A stretch of 64,000 nucleotides of DNA. Origin: Candidatus Providencia siddallii. Lineage in GTDB: Bacteria > Pseudomonadota > Gammaproteobacteria > Enterobacterales > Enterobacteriaceae. The stretch is taken from NCBI RefSeq assembly GCF_964026685.1, contig NZ_OZ034688.1, forward strand, positions 310,001-374,000, read 5' to 3'. Below are positions 63,622 to 64,000 of the stretch, piece after piece. The notes below the pieces were generated by a model. That model was given only the letters and a program-made list of their open reading frames with translations, had not been told where the DNA came from and ran no database searches. The stretch's first letter is position 1; each line of letters opens with the position of its first letter. A program made the translations under genes and the position numbers.

Positions 63622-64000
63622 TGTAATTATTTTTTTGTAATAAAATACAAACGTAGTCCAAAATAGTTATTTGGATAATGTAAATATATAATAAAAATTA
63701 TAATTTAATATTATAAAATATCAAAATATACATTATTCTATATGTATAGTAGAATACAAAATTATATTTTAACTATAAATTTATTTTTTTAATAAAATAG
63801 AAAAATAATTTTAACATATAAAATGCTTTTATATTAAAAAATTTAAAAAAATGAATTAAAATTAATAATTAGTTTAAATAAAAATATAATTTTATTTAAA
63901 ATAATTTTTTAATAATTTTAAAAATATATTTTTATTAAAATAAAAGATTAATATTTAAAATTTTTTATTTATTTAAAAAATGAATATTATTTTTAATAAT
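63622..64000. other. 3' end of the window after talB
   Basis: 379 bp without a gene. A small hairpin, TCCAAAATA / TATTTGGA at about 63657-63675, may terminate talB. Confidence 0.5.

Overview
The window is a stretch of extremely AT-rich bacterial chromosome. Nearly every gene aligns with an Escherichia coli counterpart, often with identical length, and gene order follows E. coli in blocks. This points to a genome-reduced gammaproteobacterial symbiont of the Enterobacterales type: short or A/T-filled intergenic gaps, very few regulators, no mobile elements, no CRISPR, and genes lost between conserved neighbours. I cannot name the genus. Family comparisons are from memory of E. coli proteins; no search was run.

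The main finding concerns the genetic code. In 12 genes the reading frame is interrupted by or ends at TGA (14 codons), while the homologous sequence continues in the same frame. At most of these sites the E. coli protein has a conserved tryptophan (LolA, FtsW, MurE, MurG, SpeA, SpeB, NrdG twice, EpmA, MscS, the C-terminus of YgfA). No gene in the window needs TGA as a terminator: every gene can be ended by TAA or TAG, and the three frames that end at TGA (ygfA, ftsQ, mraY) reach TAA or TAG within four codons. TGG is still the main Trp codon (about 130 by hand count). The sequence therefore supports UGA being read as Trp. I annotate those genes as intact. In addition, murF has no ATG/GTG/TTG start where its N-terminus must lie; an ATA overlapping the murE stop is the best start.

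Layout. 0.2-9.2 kb: hns, xthA, a decayed htpX, ftnA, infA, an ftsK reduced to its membrane domain, lolA, serS, fldA, elbB. 9.3-18 kb: dolP, lpoA, rsmI, rnpB (RNase P RNA), yqjA, tRNA-Ile(CAU), zapA, ygfA, rpiA, mscS. 18.4-26.2 kb: lpd, aceF, aceE, nadC, coaE, yacG. 26.2-46.9 kb: secA, a dciA-like gene, lpxC and the whole dcw cluster ftsZ-ftsA-ftsQ-ddlB-murC-murG-ftsW-murD-mraY-murF-murE-ftsI-ftsL-rsmH, all on the minus strand except the dciA-like gene; mraZ is missing. 47.7-56 kb: ygdQ (TerC family), speB, speA, metK, gyrA. 56.1-63.6 kb: nrdG, nrdD, pyrI, pyrB, epmA, talB.

Together the genes describe a cell that still builds a meso-DAP peptidoglycan wall and an outer membrane (dcw genes, lpxC, lolA, lpoA, dolP), divides with FtsZ, runs pyruvate dehydrogenase, makes NAD, CoA, SAM, putrescine (speA-speB) and pyrimidines (pyrBI), and uses an anaerobic ribonucleotide reductase with flavodoxin. 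Intergenic DNA is nearly pure A/T, but several gaps carry perfect inverted repeats with stems of 22-29 bp. Some sit at convergent gene ends and look like bidirectional terminators; others sit in divergent gaps where a terminator is not expected.
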